A stretch of DNA of 54,341 nt from an uncultured Bacteroidia bacterium (GTDB taxonomy: Bacteria > Bacteroidota > Bacteroidia > Bacteroidales > UBA932): the NCBI GenBank assembly GCA_902778855.1, contig CACYZM010000013.1, forward strand, positions 1-54,341. Reading direction: 5' to 3'. The position numbers were made by a program, and so were the translations under genes. A model generated the notes under the pieces. That model was not told the DNA's origin, ran no database searches, and saw only the letters and a program-made list of their open reading frames with translations. Below, in pieces: positions 15,996-27,368 of the stretch (position 1 is the stretch's first letter; every line of letters starts with the position of its first letter).

Positions 15996-17442
15996 ACTTC
16001 TGCAAGGCATCGAAGTGCTCGACCGGCAGGGCGGCGCGGAGCGGGAGGTCAGCCTGCTGACCTTCGACTCGCGCCGGTGCGTGCCGGGATCGCTGTTCGT
16101 CGCGGTCGCGGGCACCGAAGCCGACGGCCACGCCTACATCGGCAAGGCCGTCGCCGCCGGTGCCACCGCCGTGATCTACCAGAACGGCACGCCGGCGGAA
16201 ACCGTCGAAGGCGACGTGGCCTGGATCCGCGTGGCCGACAGCCGCCGCGCCCTGGCCCTGGTCGCCGACAACTGGTACGACCACCCGTCGGGCAAACTCG
16301 CCCTGGTGGGCATCACGGGCACCAACGGCAAGACCACCACGGTGACCCTGCTTTACAACCTGTTCACCCGGATGGGCTGGTGCTGCGGCCTGCTCTCGAC
16401 CATCGCCAACTACATCGACGGCGAACGCCTGCCCGCCTCGCACACCACCCCCGACCCGATCGAACTCAACGCCCTGCTCGCCCGGATGGTCGACAAGGGC
16501 TGCGCCTACTGTTTCATGGAAGTGAGTTCCCACGCCATCGACCAGGAACGGATCGCCGGCCTGGAATTCCGGGGCGCCCTCTTCTCCAACCTGACCCACG
16601 ACCACCTCGACTACCACAAGACCTTCGCCGCCTACCGCGACTGCAAGAAACGCTTCTTCGACAATCTCCCCACGACGGCCTTCGCCCTGGTAAACGTGGA
16701 CGACCGGAACGGCGAGGTGATGGTGCAGAATACCCGCGCGCAGGTGAAAACCTACGCCTGCAAGCGGATGGCCGACTTCCGCGGCAAGATCATCGAGGAG
16801 AGCCTGGAAGGGATGCTCATCAACCTCGACGGCACGCAGGTGTGGACCCGTTTCATCGGAGCCCACAACGCCTACAACCTGCTGGCCGTGTATTCCGCGG
16901 CCATCCTGCTCGGCGCTTCGCGCGACGAAGTGCTGGTGGGAATGAGCGCGCTCGGCCCGGTCGCCGGCCGGCTCGACTTCCTGCGGGGCGGACGCGACCT
17001 GACGGCCGTGGTGGACTACGCCCACACGCCCGACGCCCTGGAGAACGTACTCAAGACGCTCCGCGAAGCGGCCTGCGACCGCCCGCTGGTGTGCGTCTTC
17101 GGCTGCGGCGGCAACCGCGACAAGACCAAGCGCCCGGAGATGGGCGCCATCGCCGCCAAATACGCCGACCGCGTTGTCGTGACCTCCGACAACCCGCGCC
17201 ACGAAGATCCGGACGAAATCATCCGGGAGATCAAGGCCGGCATGGACACCCCCGCCCGCGCGCGGAGCCTGTTCATCACCGACCGGAAGGAAGCCATCCG
17301 CACGGCACTGATGACCGCCCCCGAAGGGGCCGTCATCCTGGTCGCCGGCAAGGGCCACGAAGACTACCAGGTGCTGGGCGACGTCAAAATCCACTTCGAC
17401 GACAAGGAAGTGATTGCCGAAACCTTTGCTGAAATGAATTAA
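15982..17442 (+). CDS. murE: UDP-MurNAc-L-Ala-D-Glu--2,6-diaminopimelate ligase
   Basis: 486 aa. Adds the third residue of the peptidoglycan stem peptide. ATP loop GTNGKTT is at 113-119. DNPR at 403-406 is the signature of enzymes that add meso-diaminopimelate rather than lysine, so the wall should be DAP type. Cytoplasmic. Its start lies inside the end of ftsI, indicating translational coupling. Confidence 0.96.
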   Translation: MKLNKLLQGIEVLDRQGGAEREVSLLTFDSRRCVPGSLFVAVAGTEADGHAYIGKAVAAGATAVIYQNGTPAETVEGDVAWIRVADSRRALALVADNWYDHPSGKLALVGITGTNGKTTTVTLLYNLFTRMGWCCGLLSTIANYIDGERLPASHTTPDPIELNALLARMVDKGCAYCFMEVSSHAIDQERIAGLEFRGALFSNLTHDHLDYHKTFAAYRDCKKRFFDNLPTTAFALVNVDDRNGEVMVQNTRAQVKTYACKRMADFRGKIIEESLEGMLINLDGTQVWTRFIGAHNAYNLLAVYSAAILLGASRDEVLVGMSALGPVAGRLDFLRGGRDLTAVVDYAHTPDALENVLKTLREAACDRPLVCVFGCGGNRDKTKRPEMGAIAAKYADRVVVTSDNPRHEDPDEIIREIKAGMDTPARARSLFITDRKEAIRTALMTAPEGAVILVAGKGHEDYQVLGDVKIHFDDKEVIAETFAEMN

Positions 17443-17454
17443 CGGGACTGGATC

Positions 17455-18645
17455 ATGCTCTATCATCTTTTCGAATATCTCCAGCGCATCGGACTCGACT
17501 TTCCCGGCGAGCGTCTGATGAACTATATTTCGTTCCGCGCCATCTGCTGCAGCATCGTGGCCATCCTCACCTCGATGCTCGTGGGCAAGAAAATCATCGC
17601 CACCCTGCAGAAGAAGCAGATCGGCGAGACCATCCGCGACCTGGGCCTGGAAGGGCAGCTGCAGAAGAAAGGCACGCCCACGATGGGCGGCATCATCATC
17701 CTGATCTCCATCCTGATCCCGATCCTGCTGTTCGGCAACCTGGCCAACACCAACATCCAGCTGCTCATCCTGACCACCGTGTGGCTGGGCGCGCTGGGCT
17801 TCATCGACGACTACATCAAGGTCTTCAAGCACAATAAGGACGGCCTGAACGGCCGCCTCAAGATCGTCGGACAAGTGCTGCTCGGCCTGGCCGTGGGCCT
17901 GACGCTCTACCTCACCAGCGAGAGCGGCATCAGCTACAGCCGCACCACCATCCCGTTCTTCAAGGGCAACGAGTTCGACTACAAGTGGCTCATCCCCTTC
18001 TCCGGCCAGTTCGTCCGGGCGCTCCAGGGCGGCCTCTACGTGCTGGTCATTACCTTCATCATCACGGCCTGCTCCAACGGCACCAACCTGACCGACGGCA
18101 TGGACGGCCTGGCGGCCGGCGTGTCGGCCATCGTCGGCGCCACGCTCGGCGTGCTCGCCTACGTATCCGGTCACGCGGGATTTGCCGACTACCTCAACAT
18201 CATGTATCTGCCCGACAGCGGCGAGATCACCGTCTACGTGTGCTGCTTCGTCGGTGCGCTCCTGGGCTTCCTCTGGTTCAACGCCTATCCGGCCCAGGTG
18301 TTCATGGGCGACACGGGCAGCCTGGCCCTGGGCGGCATCATCGCCGTGCTGGCCGTGCTCATCCGCAAGGAGCTGCTGCTGCCGATCCTCTGCGGCGTGT
18401 TCCTCGTGGAGAGCCTCTCGGTCATCATCCAGCGGGCCTACTTCAAATACACGAAGAAAAAGACCGGAACGGGCGTGCGCGTCTTCCGCATGTCGCCGCT
18501 CCATCACCACTACCAGAAGGAGAATCCCGACGCGCTCATCCAGAAGCCGCGCCAGATCCATCCGGAAAACAAGATCGTCGTGCGGTTCTGGATCGTATCC
18601 ATCATCCTGGCGGTCGTCACCATCGTTACCCTGAAAATCCGATAA
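17455..18645 (+). CDS. mraY: Phospho-MurNAc-pentapeptide transferase
   Basis: 396 aa. Polytopic inner-membrane enzyme that makes lipid I from UDP-MurNAc-pentapeptide and undecaprenyl phosphate. About ten membrane segments. Catalytic motifs include [19 protein letters not shown] and the C-terminal SPLHHHYQ. An insert of about 30 residues between helices ([17 protein letters not shown]...) is typical for Bacteroidota MraY. It starts 12 nt after murE. Confidence 0.96.
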   Translation: MLYHLFEYLQRIGLDFPGERLMNYISFRAICCSIVAILTSMLVGKKIIATLQKKQIGETIRDLGLEGQLQKKGTPTMGGIIILISILIPILLFGNLANTNIQLLILTTVWLGALGFIDDYIKVFKHNKDGLNGRLKIVGQVLLGLAVGLTLYLTSESGISYSRTTIPFFKGNEFDYKWLIPFSGQFVRALQGGLYVLVITFIITACSNGTNLTDGMDGLAAGVSAIVGATLGVLAYVSGHAGFADYLNIMYLPDSGEITVYVCCFVGALLGFLWFNAYPAQVFMGDTGSLALGGIIAVLAVLIRKELLLPILCGVFLVESLSVIIQRAYFKYTKKKTGTGVRVFRMSPLHHHYQKENPDALIQKPRQIHPENKIVVRFWIVSIILAVVTIVTLKIR

Positions 18646-18662
18646 TATACCCTATATCCAAT

Positions 18663-19997
18663 ATGAAGAAAGCAGTCATTCTCGGCGGAGGCGAAAGCGG
18701 CGTAGGCGCCGCGGTTCTGGCAAAAGTCCAGCATTTCGACACCTTCCTGTCGGACAGCGGCACCCTGAAGGACCATTTCCGTTCCCAGCTGCAGCAGTGG
18801 GACATTCCCTTTGAGGAAGGCGGTCACACCCAGGAGAAGATCCTGGACGCGGACGTGGTGATCAAGAGCCCCGGCATCCCCGAGACCGCTCCGCTGGTGG
18901 TCCGGCTCAAGGAGCAGGGCACGCCGGTCATCTCGGAGATCGAATTCGCCGGCTACTACGACACCGCCAAAAAAATCTGCATCACCGGCAGCAACGGCAA
19001 GACCACGACCACGTCGCTGATCTACTACCTGCTGCAGAACGCGGGCCTGAACGTGGGCCTGGGCGGCAACATCGGCCGCAGCTACGCGATGCAGGTGGCC
19101 ACGGAGAAACACGATATCTACGTTCTGGAGATCAGCAGCTTCCAGCTCGACGGCATGTACGACTTCCGCGCCGACATCGCGGTGCTGATGAACATCACGC
19201 CCGATCACCTCGACCGCTACGACCACTGCTTCCAGAACTACATCAACGCCAAGTTCCGCATCACGCGCAACCTGCGGCCCGAAGACTGCTTCATTTTCTG
19301 CTCCGACGACGAAGTGACCATCGGCGAACTCAACAAGATCGTGATCCAGGCCAAGAAACTCCCGTTCACCCAGGAGGGTACCGTGGAGCAGGGCGCCTGG
19401 CTCGACAAAGACACGATGCGCGTAAAGGTCGACGACAGCGAGTTCGACATCCTGGTCGACGACCTCGCGCTGGAAGGCCGGCACAACGTCTACAATTCGA
19501 TGGCGGCCGCCATCACCGGCAAGATCATGCACATCACCAACGACACCATCCGCCGGTCGCTGACCACGTTCGAAGGCGTGGAGCACCGCATGGAAAAGGT
19601 GATGACCGTCGGCGGCGTGCTGTATGTCAACGACTCGAAGGCCACCAACGTGAATTCCACCTGGTACGCCCTCGAGAGCATGACCACGCCCGTGGTCCTG
19701 ATCCTGGGCGGCACCGACAAGGGTAACGACTACACCCCGATCGCCGGCCTGGTACGGGAAAAAGTCAAGGCCATCGTGTGTATGGGCGTGGACAACAAGA
19801 AGATCATCGATTTCTTCACGGGCATGGTTCCCGTGATCTGCGAAACCGATTCCGCCGAGGCGTGCGTCGCCCAGTGCGCCGCGCTCGCCGAACCCGGCGA
19901 CACGGTGCTGCTGAGCCCCTGCTGCGCCAGTTTCGACCTGTTCAAGAATTACGAAGACCGGGGCCGCCAGTTCAAGGAGGCGGTCCGCAAGCTGTAG
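18663..19997 (+). CDS. murD: UDP-MurNAc-L-alanine--D-glutamate ligase
   Basis: 444 aa. Adds D-glutamate to UDP-MurNAc-L-Ala. Rossmann-like N-terminal domain with GGGESGVGAAVLA, ATP loop GSNGKTT at 109-115, NITPDHLDRY in the central domain and VNDSKATN in the ligase core. ATG 18663 (MKKAVILGGG) is the natural start; the frame stays open upstream across mraY but that part is noise. The stop is followed by 1 nt and the ftsW ATG. Confidence 0.96.
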   Translation: MKKAVILGGGESGVGAAVLAKVQHFDTFLSDSGTLKDHFRSQLQQWDIPFEEGGHTQEKILDADVVIKSPGIPETAPLVVRLKEQGTPVISEIEFAGYYDTAKKICITGSNGKTTTTSLIYYLLQNAGLNVGLGGNIGRSYAMQVATEKHDIYVLEISSFQLDGMYDFRADIAVLMNITPDHLDRYDHCFQNYINAKFRITRNLRPEDCFIFCSDDEVTIGELNKIVIQAKKLPFTQEGTVEQGAWLDKDTMRVKVDDSEFDILVDDLALEGRHNVYNSMAAAITGKIMHITNDTIRRSLTTFEGVEHRMEKVMTVGGVLYVNDSKATNVNSTWYALESMTTPVVLILGGTDKGNDYTPIAGLVREKVKAIVCMGVDNKKIIDFFTGMVPVICETDSAEACVAQCAALAEPGDTVLLSPCCASFDLFKNYEDRGRQFKEAVRKL

Positions 19998-19998
19998 T

Positions 19999-21318
19999 AT
20001 GATGAAGGCTTTCTGGAAACTCAAGGGAGACAAGGTGATCTGGATTCTCGTCGTGTTGTTCGCGATGATCTCGATCGTGGCCGTATTTTCCTCCAGCAGT
20101 TTCCTGGCCTCTTCCCGCGGGGTGAGCAAGGTCGCCATCTTCATGGAGCAGACCAAATCGGTCCTGATGGGCTTCATCGCCCTGATCCTCTGCTACCTCG
20201 TCCCCCTGCGCTTCTACCGCGCCACTTCGTTCTGGCTCTACGGGCTGTCGGTGCTGATGCTCATCATGCTGTACATTCCGGGCATCCGGGTGGAAATCAA
20301 CGGCGCCGTCCGCGGTATCCGGATTGCCGGCCATACCGTCCAGGTGTTTGAATTCGCCAAGATCGGCGCGATCCTCTACCTGGCCAAGGCCCTCGAACGC
20401 TGGGGCGACGATCTCGACGACTTCAAGCAGTTCGCCCTGAAGATCATCCTGCCCATTGGCGCCATCTGCCTGCTCATCCTCCCCAACAGCTTCTCCTCCG
20501 CCCTGCTGATCGGTATGATCAGTTTCCTGATCCTCTTCTTCATGAACGTGAACTTCAAGAACCTGGCGATTACGGTCGGGGCGCTGGTGGTGGTGGTGAT
20601 GCTGATGTTCGGCATCTACCACGCCTTCTTTGCGGGCCGGCCCGAGCGGCAGAAGAGTGCCGTCGGCAAGGTCTTCAACCGTTTTGGTACGGTGGAGAAC
20701 CGTCTGACGGCCCATTTCGACAACGAAGAGGAGAGCCTGGAAGGCCTGACGAAGAAAGAGATCGACCAGCTCAAGGACAAGGACCGCCAGAGCGAAAACG
20801 CGAAAGTGGCCATCTCGGAAGGCGGCATCTTCGGCAAGGGCCCGGGCAAGAGCACCCAGCGCTACTCCCTGTCGATGGCCTTCTCCGACTTCATCTATGC
20901 CTTCATCGTGGAAGAATACGGCCTCGTGGGCGGCGTTGTCGTGATTCTGCTCTACCTGATCTTCCTCTTCCGATGCATCCGGCTTTGCGGGCGATGCAAG
21001 GCCACCTACTCGAGCGTCCTGATCGTAGGCCTCTCGTTCCTGATCGCCACGCAGGCCTTTCTCCATATCCTGGTAAACGTCCGCCTGTTCCCGATCACCG
21101 GGCACACGCTGCCGCTCATCAGCCACGGCGGTACCGCCTACCTGGTGCTGTGCGGCGCCTTCGGCATGATCCTTTCGGTCAACCGCCAGCTCGACAAACA
21201 GGACGCCCAGGAGCGCGCCGCCCGCGAAGCGGCGGCTTCGCAACTGACCGAAGAATACAATCCCGATACCACCACAACCACCGACCATACGGAAATCACC
21301 TATACGACAAATGAATAA
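19999..21318 (+). CDS. ftsW: SEDS peptidoglycan glycosyltransferase FtsW
   Basis: 439 aa. Polymerises septal glycan strands from lipid II with FtsI. About ten membrane helices. A large loop of about 75 residues (roughly 205-290) contains a charged insert (HFDNEEESLEGLTKKEIDQLKDK) before the conserved GKGPGKSTQR segment. The conserved PITGHTLPLISHGGT is near the end. The charged insert seems longer than in proteobacterial FtsW. Tandem ATGs at 19999 and 20002 are equivalent. It overlaps murG by 8 nt. Confidence 0.95.
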   Translation: MMKAFWKLKGDKVIWILVVLFAMISIVAVFSSSSFLASSRGVSKVAIFMEQTKSVLMGFIALILCYLVPLRFYRATSFWLYGLSVLMLIMLYIPGIRVEINGAVRGIRIAGHTVQVFEFAKIGAILYLAKALERWGDDLDDFKQFALKIILPIGAICLLILPNSFSSALLIGMISFLILFFMNVNFKNLAITVGALVVVVMLMFGIYHAFFAGRPERQKSAVGKVFNRFGTVENRLTAHFDNEEESLEGLTKKEIDQLKDKDRQSENAKVAISEGGIFGKGPGKSTQRYSLSMAFSDFIYAFIVEEYGLVGGVVVILLYLIFLFRCIRLCGRCKATYSSVLIVGLSFLIATQAFLHILVNVRLFPITGHTLPLISHGGTAYLVLCGAFGMILSVNRQLDKQDAQERAAREAAASQLTEEYNPDTTTTTDHTEITYTTNE

Positions 21319-22423
21319 TCCTCGCATCATCATCAGCGGCGGCGGAACCGGCGGACACATCTTCCCCGCCCTTTCCATTGCGAACTCCATCAAGGAAATC
21401 TGCCCGGAGGCGGAAATCCTGTTCGTCGGCGCCGAAGGGAAAATGGAGATGGAACGCGTACCCGCCGCAGGCTACAAGATCATCGGCCTACCCGTGGCCG
21501 GGCTCCAGCGTTCGCTTTCACCCAAGAACCTCGCGCTTCCCTTCAAGGTGATCAAGAGCATCCGCAAAGCCGGAGAAATCCTCAAGTCGTTCAAGCCCGA
21601 CGTGGCGGTCGGCGTCGGCGGCTTCGCCAGCGCCCCACTCCTGTGGAGCGCCTCGCACAAGGGAATCCCCTGCCTGCTGCAGGAGCAGAATTCGTATGCG
21701 GGCCTGACCAACAAGATCCTGGCGAAACGCGCCGCCCGCATCTGCACGGCCTACGAGGGAATGGAAAAATTCTTCCCGGCCGACCGCATCCTGCTCACCG
21801 GCAATCCCATCCGCAAGGAGATCGCCCCGGCCACGGCCGCGCAGCGGGAAGAGGGCTACGCTTTCTACGGGCTCGATCCGCACAAGAAGACGCTCTTCGT
21901 GGTGGGCGGCAGCCTGGGCTGCGGCACGCTCAACCGGGTGATGCGCGACTGGGTGGAGCACCGCGCCGCATCCGCGGACTATCAGGTGATCTGGCAGTGC
22001 GGCAAGTACTACAAAGCCGGCGTGGATGAATTCATGGCGGGCCGCACGGTGCCGAACGTGTACTATACCGATTTCATCAAGCGGATGGATCTGGCCTACG
22101 CCGTGGCGGACCTGCTGGTCTCGCGCGCCGGCGCCGGCACGATTTCCGAGCTCTGCGTGGCGGGAAAACCCACGATTTTCGTACCTTCGCCCAATGTGGC
22201 GGAAGATCACCAGACGCACAATGCGATGGCGCTCGTCGGCAAGGACGCGGCCCTGATGGTCCGCGACGCCGACGCCGACGCCCAGCTGCTCGACACCGTC
22301 GAAGGCCTCCTCCCCGACGCCGCCCGGCTGGCCGACCTCGAAAGGAACATCCTCAAACTCGGCCGCAAAGACGCCTCCGAAGTGATCGCCAAAGAAGTAT
22401 TAAAACTAGTTAAGAATAAATGA
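21311..22423 (+). CDS. murG: UDP-GlcNAc--lipid I N-acetylglucosaminyltransferase
   Basis: 370 aa. GT28 enzyme that converts lipid I to lipid II at the inner face of the membrane. N-terminal GGGTGGHIFPALSIA, central VGVGGFASAPLLW and C-terminal SRAGAGTISELCVAGKPTIFVPSP are all diagnostic. It overlaps ftsW by 8 nt. Its last codons and TGA stop lie in the left arm of the 128-bp inverted-repeat element that separates it from murC. Confidence 0.96.
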   Translation: MNNPRIIISGGGTGGHIFPALSIANSIKEICPEAEILFVGAEGKMEMERVPAAGYKIIGLPVAGLQRSLSPKNLALPFKVIKSIRKAGEILKSFKPDVAVGVGGFASAPLLWSASHKGIPCLLQEQNSYAGLTNKILAKRAARICTAYEGMEKFFPADRILLTGNPIRKEIAPATAAQREEGYAFYGLDPHKKTLFVVGGSLGCGTLNRVMRDWVEHRAASADYQVIWQCGKYYKAGVDEFMAGRTVPNVYYTDFIKRMDLAYAVADLLVSRAGAGTISELCVAGKPTIFVPSPNVAEDHQTHNAMALVGKDAALMVRDADADAQLLDTVEGLLPDAARLADLERNILKLGRKDASEVIAKEVLKLVKNK

Positions 22424-22544
22424 TTTGTTTCTATTTCCAGACTACGGCCCCTACGGGGCCTATCCCTCCCAAAGCAAGCTTTGGGCCCCGCCCACTCACG
22501 GCTGCGTGGGCGCAGACGGTCTGGAAATAGAAACAAATCATTTA
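22417..22544. repeat. 128-bp hairpin element with perfect 26-bp inverted arms
   Basis: Left arm 22417-22442 (begins TAAATGATTTGTTTC) and right arm 22519-22544 are exact reverse complements over 26 bp. The 76-bp centre holds three more hairpins: GGCCCC-TAC-GGGGCC (22446-22460), CCCAAAGC-AA-GCTTTGGG (22468-22485) and GCCCAC/GTGGGC (22490-22511). It fills the whole gap between murG and murC, the only sizeable gap inside an otherwise tightly packed cluster. It could be a MITE-like insertion or a structured mRNA processing/attenuation site. No T-run follows, so it is not a simple terminator. Confidence 0.9.
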
Positions 22545-22554
22545 AAAGCATACT

Positions 22555-23910
22555 ATGTATACACATTATTATTTCATCGGAATCGGCGGGATCGGGATGA
22601 GCGCGATCGCGCGGTATTTCAAGCACCGGGGGGTTGCCGTCGCGGGGTATGACAAGACGCCGTCGGCGCTGACCCATCAGCTGGAAGAGGAAGGCATCGC
22701 CGTCCATTATGAGGACGACGTGACGGCCATCCCGCAGGATGTCGAACATACGTTCGTCATCTATACCCCGGCCATCCCCGAAGACCTCGGCGAACTCCAG
22801 TATGTCCGCAGCCACGGCTACGCGCTGGTCAAACGCTCGAAGGCGCTGGGCGAAATCGCCCGGGGACAGGAATGCCTCGCCGTATCGGGAACCCACGGCA
22901 AAACCACCACGAGCACCCTCCTCGCCCATATCCTGACGGCTTCCGGTGAAGGATGCAACGCCTTCCTGGGCGGCATCTCCAAAAACTACGACACCAACCT
23001 GCTGCTGAGCACGAACCCCGTGCTGGTGGCCGAAGCCGACGAATTCGACCGCTCATTCCTGCAGCTGCATCCCCATATCGCCGTCATCACGGCCACCGAT
23101 GCCGACCACCTCGACATCTATAACGACCACGCCCACGTGGTCGAAGCCTTCGGCCTGTTCGCCGCCCAGGTCGACGACGACGGTGCCGTCATCGTCAAGA
23201 AGGGCGTCGAGGTCCCGTTGGAAAACGTCAAGGCCCGGGTCCTGCATTATGCCTACGACACGCCCTGCGACTTCTACGCTTCCGACATCACGCCGCTGCC
23301 CGGCGGCTATTTCGACTTCACGATCAACCATCCCGCAGGCCGCATCCCGCATTGCCGGGTCGGCATCCCGGGCTGGGTCAACGTCGAGAACGCCGTCGCC
23401 GCTTCGGCCATCGCCCTGCTGCACGGCACCGCGCCGGAGCAGGTCCGCGAGGCCCTGGCTTCCTTCCAGGGCGTCAAGCGCCGCTTCGACATCCGCCTCA
23501 ACACGCCCGGCATCGCCTACGTCGACGACTACGCGCATCATCCCAACGAACTGCGCGCGTCGATCAGCTCGATGCGCAACATCTTCCCCGGACGAAAGAT
23601 CTGCGGCATCTTCCAGCCGCATCTCTATACCCGCACCCGCGACTTCGCCGACGACTTCGCCGATGCGCTCAGCGGCCTCGACAGCCTCATCCTGCTGCCC
23701 ATCTATCCGGCGCGGGAAGAGCCCATCCCCGGCGTCACGTCGCAGCTGATCTTCGACCGCGTGACGATCGCCGACAAGGTACTCATTGAAAAGGAAGCCC
23801 TGATGGACGTCCTCCAGGCGCGCAAGCTCGACTGCCTGGTGACCTTCGGGGCCGGCAACATCGACCGCTTCATCGAACCCATCGAACAAATGCTCCGTTC
23901 CCGCGAATGA
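22555..23910 (+). CDS. murC: UDP-MurNAc--L-alanine ligase
   Basis: 451 aa. Adds the first amino acid to UDP-MurNAc. N-terminal GIGGIGMSAIARYF dinucleotide-like fold, ATP loop GTHGKTT at 112-118, EADEFDRSFL, and DDYAHHPNE in the C-terminal part. The ATG comes 10 nt after the right arm of the hairpin element. The stop overlaps the ftsQ start as ATGA. Confidence 0.96.
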   Translation: MYTHYYFIGIGGIGMSAIARYFKHRGVAVAGYDKTPSALTHQLEEEGIAVHYEDDVTAIPQDVEHTFVIYTPAIPEDLGELQYVRSHGYALVKRSKALGEIARGQECLAVSGTHGKTTTSTLLAHILTASGEGCNAFLGGISKNYDTNLLLSTNPVLVAEADEFDRSFLQLHPHIAVITATDADHLDIYNDHAHVVEAFGLFAAQVDDDGAVIVKKGVEVPLENVKARVLHYAYDTPCDFYASDITPLPGGYFDFTINHPAGRIPHCRVGIPGWVNVENAVAASAIALLHGTAPEQVREALASFQGVKRRFDIRLNTPGIAYVDDYAHHPNELRASISSMRNIFPGRKICGIFQPHLYTRTRDFADDFADALSGLDSLILLPIYPAREEPIPGVTSQLIFDRVTIADKVLIEKEALMDVLQARKLDCLVTFGAGNIDRFIEPIEQMLRSRE

Positions 23911-24677
23911 TCAAAAAGATTCTCCTGACTTCCCTGATCGTCGTCCTGGCAGGCGCCCTGCTGGGATGCTACTTCCACTTCGTCGGCTCGCTGGCCGCGA
24001 AAGGACGGGAAACGTCGCGATGCGAACGGGTGGACATCATCCTGCTCGACTCGCTGGAAAGCGCCATCGTGGACAAAGGAGAAATGCAGGCATTCGTCGA
24101 CGGCGTGACCCTGGGACGGACCACCGCCCGGATCGACCTCGATTCCATCGAGCGGGCGATCCGCGCCCACGGCGAAGTAATGGGCGCCCAGGTCTATGCG
24201 GCCAGCCCGCAGCGCGTCGGCGTGGAGATCACGCAGCGCAAGCCGGTGATCCGGTTCGAAAACGGCCCGCAGCACTGGTACGCCGACCCGGAGGGCTACC
24301 TCTTCCCGGTCACCAATGCCGTCGACGTCCCCATCGTAACTGGCTGTCTGCCGCTGGAGCTGGCTGACAACTACCGGGGCGCCGTGCCCGAAGCCAATCG
24401 CACCTGGCTCCTCAACCTGGTGGAGCTGGCCCGCTATATCGATGAGAAGGAAGTGCTCCGCAACGAGATCGCCCAGATCGACGTGGCCGCCGACGGCGAC
24501 CTCGTCCTCTATACCCGGACGCCCGGCCCGGCCGTCATCTTCGGCGACAGCACCGGCTATGTCGAGAAGTTCCGGAAGCTGGAGGCCTGGTGGCGCAACA
24601 TCGCGCCCATCGAGCGCCAGAAACCCTACAAGACAATCAATTTAAAGTATAACAATCAGATCATTTGCAAGCTATGA
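23907..24677 (+). CDS. ftsQ: Cell division protein FtsQ
   Basis: 256 aa. Short cytoplasmic tail, one membrane helix (residues 5-27), then a periplasmic POTRA-like and beta domain (DLDSIERAIRAHGEVMGAQVYAAS; QRKPVIRF). FtsQ links the early and late divisome. Conservation is low as usual, and the position between murC and ftsA with ATGA overlaps at both ends makes the call safe. Confidence 0.9.
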   Translation: MIKKILLTSLIVVLAGALLGCYFHFVGSLAAKGRETSRCERVDIILLDSLESAIVDKGEMQAFVDGVTLGRTTARIDLDSIERAIRAHGEVMGAQVYAASPQRVGVEITQRKPVIRFENGPQHWYADPEGYLFPVTNAVDVPIVTGCLPLELADNYRGAVPEANRTWLLNLVELARYIDEKEVLRNEIAQIDVAADGDLVLYTRTPGPAVIFGDSTGYVEKFRKLEAWWRNIAPIERQKPYKTINLKYNNQIICKL

Positions 24678-26122
24678 GCAGATACGCAGCAGCCCTGGAT
24701 TTTGGAAGCGCCAAAATCGCGCTGGCGGTTGGCGAGAAGACGGCCTCCGGCGTCCGCATCGTCAGCTACCACGACACCCCCTCGGCCGGCATCGAATGCG
24801 GTGAGATCGTCAACGACTACAAGGTCGAGGAGATTGTCCGCAAGCTGATCGCCCAGGCCCAAGAGGAGCTCCAGGAGGAAATCGGCGAGTTGACCGTCGG
24901 CCTTTCCGGCCGTGTCCTCCACGGGCGGGAACTTCCCTGCCAGATCAACCGGACCGACCCGAAGGCCTACATCACCGATGAAGAAGTCCGGCAGATCACC
25001 CGCGCCCGGTACAACGCCACCCTGGAAGACGGCAACGCCGTCTTCGAAGCCGTTCCCCAGAAATACAGCACCGAGGAACGCTTCGGCATCAACCACGACG
25101 AACTCATCGGCATGGTGGGCGGCACCCTCGAGGCCACGTTCAAAATCTTCTACGGCAAGAAGCAGATCCTCGACCGCCGGATGACCGTGCTCGACAACTG
25201 CGGCCTGAAACTGAAGAAAGCCATCCTTGCCCCCGTCGCCTCGGCCCGCGCCGTGCTGACCCGGCCGGAGATGGAGAACGGCGTGGCGCTCGTCGACATC
25301 GGCCGCAGCTCCACCGAAGTGGCCATCATCAAGGACAACATCGTCCGCGACGTGGCCATCATCCCCTTCGGCGGCGAATCGGTGACGGCCGACATCAAGA
25401 ACGTGACGGGCATCACCAACCAGTGGGCCGAGACCATCAAGATCCTGCACGGCCGCTGCTGCGAAGAATACGCCGTGGAAAACAAGAAACTGATCCTCAA
25501 GAACGAGAACGATACCGACGACGGCGAAGTGGAGATCAGCCTCCTGGCCCGTGTGATCGAAGCCCGGATGAGCGAGATCTTCGACGCGGTGCGCTATGTC
25601 ATCGAGCAGTCCGGCTATGCGTCCAAGCTCACCTCGGGCGTGGTCATCACCGGCGGCAGCAGCCATCTCGAGAACATCCTCCAGCTGGCGGGCGCCCTGC
25701 TCGGCCAGCGCATCCGCCTGGCGGCCCCGCAGAACGCCATCGAGGGCAACAGCGTCGAAGACGCCTTCGACGTGTACGCCGCGACGGCGGTCGGCCTCGT
25801 GCTGGAAACCATCGACCCGCTGCTCTCGCACGCCCTGGAATTCCGGAAGGAGACCGTCGCCCAGCCGGCCAAGACCACGGAAAGTTCGCTCTTCGGCAAG
25901 GAAGATGAAGAAGAGGAAGAGATCTTCGACGCCCGGGCGGAACGCGAACGCCGCAAGGAAGAAGAGCGCAAGGCCAAGGAGCTGCGCAAGCAGCAGGATG
26001 CGCTCCGCAAACAGCAGGAAGCCGAGCGCAAGGCGCGCGAAAAGGCCGAGAAGAAGAAAGAAAAAAGCGGCCCGAGCTTCTTCGATTTACTGTTTTCTGA
26101 TTCTGACAATAACAACGCTTAA
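24674..26122 (+). CDS. ftsA: Cell division protein FtsA
   Basis: 482 aa. Actin-like ATPase that tethers FtsZ to the membrane. N-terminal AALDFGSAKIALAVGEK phosphate-1 motif, VDIGRSSTEVAII phosphate-2 motif and VVITGGSSHLENI adenosine motif. After about residue 410 comes a long charged coiled coil rich in Arg, Lys and Glu, ending SGPSFFDLLFSDSDNNNA. The extension makes it longer than E. coli FtsA (420 aa), and the hydrophobic SFFDLLF patch may act as the membrane-targeting helix. ATG 24674 overlaps ftsQ as ATGA. Confidence 0.94.
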   Translation: MSRYAAALDFGSAKIALAVGEKTASGVRIVSYHDTPSAGIECGEIVNDYKVEEIVRKLIAQAQEELQEEIGELTVGLSGRVLHGRELPCQINRTDPKAYITDEEVRQITRARYNATLEDGNAVFEAVPQKYSTEERFGINHDELIGMVGGTLEATFKIFYGKKQILDRRMTVLDNCGLKLKKAILAPVASARAVLTRPEMENGVALVDIGRSSTEVAIIKDNIVRDVAIIPFGGESVTADIKNVTGITNQWAETIKILHGRCCEEYAVENKKLILKNENDTDDGEVEISLLARVIEARMSEIFDAVRYVIEQSGYASKLTSGVVITGGSSHLENILQLAGALLGQRIRLAAPQNAIEGNSVEDAFDVYAATAVGLVLETIDPLLSHALEFRKETVAQPAKTTESSLFGKEDEEEEEIFDARAERERRKEEERKAKELRKQQDALRKQQEAERKAREKAEKKKEKSGPSFFDLLFSDSDNNNA

Positions 26123-26125
26123 GCT

Positions 26126-27367
<1,242 letters not shown>

Positions 27368-27368
27368 G

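Noticed and set aside
13455-16115. Very long antisense open frame (886 codons) opposite rsmH, ftsL and ftsI
   Set aside because: Composition is typical of a shadow frame in high-GC DNA (runs of His, Val, Asp, Gly), there is no start context, and it lies opposite three genes with clear motifs. The same holds for 15988-18561 and 2086-4080.
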